Positions 62,190-64,000 of a DNA stretch of 64,000 nucleotides are shown here, piece after piece. The DNA comes from Staphylococcus lutrae (GTDB lineage: Bacteria; Bacillota; Bacilli; Staphylococcales; Staphylococcaceae). Under the pieces are notes generated by a model. It was not told the DNA's origin and searched no databases. It saw nothing but the letters and a program-made list of their open reading frames with translations. The stretch spans positions 372,001 to 436,000 of the forward strand of contig NZ_CP020773.1 of the NCBI RefSeq assembly GCF_002101335.1, in the 5' to 3' direction. Numbering within the stretch: the stretch's first letter is position 1; every line of letters begins with the position of its first letter. A program made the translations under genes and the position numbers.

Positions 62190-63005
62190 ATGCAAATTCA
62201 ACTTTTTCAATTTAATGTGGCATATGGTGATATACAGCAAAACATGCAAAAAATTTCAACATTATTTGAACATCACTTAGATAATCAAACCGATGTCGTT
62301 GTTCTTCCTGAAATGTGGAATAACGGTTACGCACTGGATGCATTGCAAAATAAAGCAGATACGGATTTAAATCAAAGTTATCCTTTTATAAAAACATTAG
62401 CAAAACAGTATCACGTAGATGTGATTGCTGGTTCTGTATCCAATAAAAAGAATGAGGGCATCTATAATACGGCATTTGCGGTGAATCGCCAAGGCGAAAA
62501 AATTTTTGAATATGATAAAATACACCTCGTTCCAATGTTAAATGAACCTGAGTTTTTAACCCAAGGCGAGACGGTGCCTTACCCTTTCTCGCTGTCTGAT
62601 GGAACATCCGTTTCACAAATCATTTGTTATGATTTACGTTTTCCAGAATTAAGTCGCTATCCGGCAGCACAAGGGGCAAAGATTATGTTTTATGTTGCCC
62701 AATGGCCTCAAGTTCGTTTGTCCCATTGGCGCCAACTTTTGCAAGCGCGAGCAATTGAAAATGATATGTATGTTGTTGCTGTCAATGGAAGTGGCAATGA
62801 TGGTAAAACAACCTATGCCGGTCATTCAATGGTGATTGATCCTAATGGGGAAATCATCGCAGAAGCCTCCACCGATGAAGCGGTCATTACAGTTAAACTC
62901 GACCTTCAACAAGTGGACGAGCAGCGTTTAGCAATTCCTGTTTTTGATAATATGCGACCTGACGTGTATCGCTACGGTCAGAAAGTAAAGCGATTATCTG
63001 AATGA
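62190..63005 (+). CDS. Carbon-nitrogen hydrolase (nitrilase superfamily, omega-amidase-like)
   Basis: A 271-residue enzyme with the catalytic Glu-Lys-Cys triad: VVLPEMWNNGY (Glu about residue 41), YDKIHLVPM (Lys), and ICYDLRFPEL (Cys about residue 147). Close in pattern to NIT2/omega-amidase, which hydrolyses alpha-ketoglutaramate. It lies between sdrH and RNAIII, as in S. aureus. SD AAGGGGG. Confidence 0.9.
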   Translation: MQIQLFQFNVAYGDIQQNMQKISTLFEHHLDNQTDVVVLPEMWNNGYALDALQNKADTDLNQSYPFIKTLAKQYHVDVIAGSVSNKKNEGIYNTAFAVNRQGEKIFEYDKIHLVPMLNEPEFLTQGETVPYPFSLSDGTSVSQIICYDLRFPELSRYPAAQGAKIMFYVAQWPQVRLSHWRQLLQARAIENDMYVVAVNGSGNDGKTTYAGHSMVIDPNGEIIAEASTDEAVITVKLDLQQVDEQRLAIPVFDNMRPDVYRYGQKVKRLSE

Positions 63006-63159
63006 CCTTGATTGATTGTGCCATACTTTCTATCACAATTTATATGTCAAACACATTGTCATCTGATAAGTGGCTATGCTGTTTACAATAGAGGGCATTT
63101 TGTAAGCGGAAATGGTTGAACTTCCTTCAGTCCAATTTATGATAAAACTAAAATACATT

Positions 63160-63651
63160 AAAAAAGAAACAGACGAGCTTGGGAGGGACTCGCCTGTTTT
63201 TCATATTAAGGGAATGTTTTTAATTTACAGTTATTCTATTTAATTGGGGATGTTATTAATTATGAAAAAATTTAGTGAATTTACCGATTATTAAATATTG
63301 CTGTAATGGTTTCAATACAGAAACCTGATTTTACTTTAGTCTAAGTAAGGAAAAAGATTTTAACAGTAAAGCTTGTGAAATCTAGTTTTTCATAAACTTT
63401 TTGATTGTTTCAGCGATAAGCTTAACGAAATCAACAATTGTGCTAATGATATCTCCAGCCATGTTCGCGCACCTCCTTAAAGTATAAATAAAATCAAGAC
63501 TTTAATAGATTGTTGCTTCCTTAGCCATGTAAGCTGAGCGAAGAATACAATGACTAAGAATATCTGAATTTAACTTGATACAGCTTGTTTTGTAAATCAT
63601 GCGGTAGACACGCTTTACAAAACCGCTTCACCTCAATCACTTAATGTGATT
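63160..63651 (-). ncRNA. RNAIII, agr effector RNA
   Basis: It encodes delta-hemolysin and ends in a terminator hairpin (AAACAGGCGAG/CTCGTCTGTTT, 63167-63199) whose loop is TCCCTCCCAAG. C-rich loops like this pair with target SD sequences in S. aureus RNAIII. The 5' end is set by a hairpin (AATCAC/GTGATT at 63634-63651), like the 5' stem of S. aureus RNAIII, and by -10-like TAATAT at 63658-63663. It then lies about 190 bp from the P2 start, as in S. aureus. Length about 490 nt. The part before hld is about 190 nt, roughly 100 longer than in S. aureus, and includes an extra stem (63587-63623). Confidence 0.85.
63382..63462 (-). CDS. hld: Delta-hemolysin
   Basis: A 26-residue amphipathic helical peptide beginning MAGDIISTIVDFVKLIAETI and ending KKFMKN, with AAGGAGG before its ATG. 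S. aureus delta-toxin begins MAQDIISTIGDLVKWI. It is exported as formyl-peptide without a signal sequence and lyses membranes. Pmt-like transporters export such peptides in S. aureus. Here Val replaces Gly10 and Ala replaces Ile17, which should keep the helix. Confidence 0.95.
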   Translation of the reverse strand: MAGDIISTIVDFVKLIAETIKKFMKN

Positions 63652-63695
63652 ATGTCTATATTAGAACACGTTTCTTTGAATTTGTGTCATTCATT

Positions 63696-63726
63696 GCGTA
63701 ACTTAACATTTTTTATGCTTAACTGT
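63696..63726 (-). promoter_or_regulatory. AgrA boxes of promoter P3
   Basis: Minus-strand ACAGTTAAGCA followed by TGTTAAGTTACGC, the paired AgrA direct repeats upstream of RNAIII. The second copy is degenerate. Confidence 0.8.
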
Positions 63727-63767
63727 AGGAAAAAATATGTTAGTATTAAATATAATTCTTATTTTTA

Positions 63768-63800
63768 ACAGTTAGGCAAAATTATTGAACAGTTAGGCAA
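63768..63800 (+). promoter_or_regulatory. AgrA boxes of promoter P2
   Basis: Two identical copies of ACAGTTAGGCAA, 21 bp apart start to start (63768 and 63789), upstream of agrB. Perfect copies predict stronger AgrA binding than at P3, as in S. aureus. Confidence 0.9.
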
Positions 63801-63828
63801 AATTTCTATCAATTGAAACATTGTGTCT

Positions 63829-63834
63829 TATAAT
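63829..63834 (+). promoter_or_regulatory. -10 of agr P2
   Basis: TATAAT 28 bp after the second AgrA box and before the AAGGAGG of agrB. No good -35, as expected of an AgrA-dependent promoter. Confidence 0.7.
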
Positions 63835-63853
63835 GTTATTAAGGAGGAAGGTC

Positions 63854-64000
63854 ATGAAATTCATTGATAACGGCATCGAAAGATTAGCGCTTAAGCTACA
63901 GCAAAAACAAAATTTGAGTCATATCGAATTTTTAAAAGTACGCTTAGGCATGCAAGTAGTTGTCATTAATTTCTCTAAAGCTGTCGTTACTTATGGGCTC
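63854..64000 (+). CDS. agrB: AgrB, autoinducer-peptide-processing protease (N-terminal part)
   Basis: The first 49 codons of agrB, cut by the window end. It begins MKFIDNGIERLALKLQQKQN and contains FLKVRLGMQVVV, matching the conserved AgrB segment VRLGMQV. AAGGAGG precedes the ATG. AgrB cleaves and cyclises AgrD to the autoinducing thiolactone. Confidence 0.95.
   Translation, partial: MKFIDNGIERLALKLQQKQNLSHIEFLKVRLGMQVVVINFSKAVVTYGL

Noticed and set aside
62386..62616. Minus-strand ORF inside the nitrilase gene
   Set aside because: Shadow frame of a well-supported gene, without SD.
63240..63294. Plus-strand mini-ORF starting MKKFSEFTDY opposite RNAIII
   Set aside because: It is antisense to RNAIII, only about 10 codons long and has a poor SD.

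Overview
The window is a chromosomal segment of a Staphylococcus that is not S. aureus. The evidence is the low-GC sequence, strong AGGAGG ribosome binding sites, S. aureus-like gene order (dinB, rlmD, dagK, gatCAB, putP, camS, ligA-pcrA-pcrB, purB, nadE-pncB, nos-pheA, ppaC, aldH, pmt-like ABC genes) and the agr end of the window (groESL, mroQ, sdrH-like gene, nitrilase, RNAIII/hld, agrB). The delta-hemolysin begins MAGDII, not MAQDII as in S. aureus. I would guess an animal-associated species (hyicus/intermedius/schleiferi type), but the sequence alone does not fix the species.

Layout. 1-2.1 kb: exonuclease fragment, dinB and a membrane protein. 2.5-6.9 kb: a four-gene operon encoding an unknown 249-residue protein, a YcaO-family enzyme, an MFS exporter and a Vga-like ABC-F ribosome-protection protein. 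It looks like a ribosomally synthesised peptide (RiPP) antibiotic locus with self-immunity. 7.2-46.8 kb: mostly core metabolism and DNA maintenance. Several small membrane-peptide genes lie here, including a tandem, partly broken pair at 43.1-43.3 kb. 47.2-57.3 kb: an AT-rich accessory region. 57.4-64 kb: groESL under HrcA and probably CtsR control, the CPBP protease mroQ, an sdrH-like surface protein gene, a nitrilase gene and the start of agr.

The most interesting system is at 47.2-52.0 kb. Transcribed on the minus strand, it encodes a CPBP protease, a small membrane protein, a radical SAM/SPASM enzyme, a 35-residue two-cysteine precursor peptide, an ABC ATPase, an ABC permease and a Crp/Fnr regulator. 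The precursor gene is absent from a 60-residue-cutoff ORF list but has a strong SD and is followed by a hairpin. The regulator ends in C-x2-C-x4-C three residues from its C-terminus, the arrangement of the [4Fe-4S] ligands of Bacillus subtilis Fnr. Upstream of the first gene lies a perfect GTGA-N6-TCAC palindrome centred at -41.5 from the start predicted by an extended -10. A second, half-conserved box lies 72 bp further upstream. I read this as an oxygen-sensing, autoregulated, anaerobically induced sactipeptide-like bacteriocin operon, comparable in logic to subtilosin (sbo-alb).

The rest of the accessory region is decayed mobile DNA. An IS150-type IS3 element with a 3-bp target duplication sits inside an IS110-type transposase gene. 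Beyond it are a minimal membrane-anchored subtilase, a toxin gene broken by several frameshifts that abuts an intact probable immunity gene, and a dead tyrosine integrase next to the 3' end of groEL. The groEL 3' end is a known staphylococcal pathogenicity-island attachment site. No tRNA, rRNA or CRISPR array was seen.
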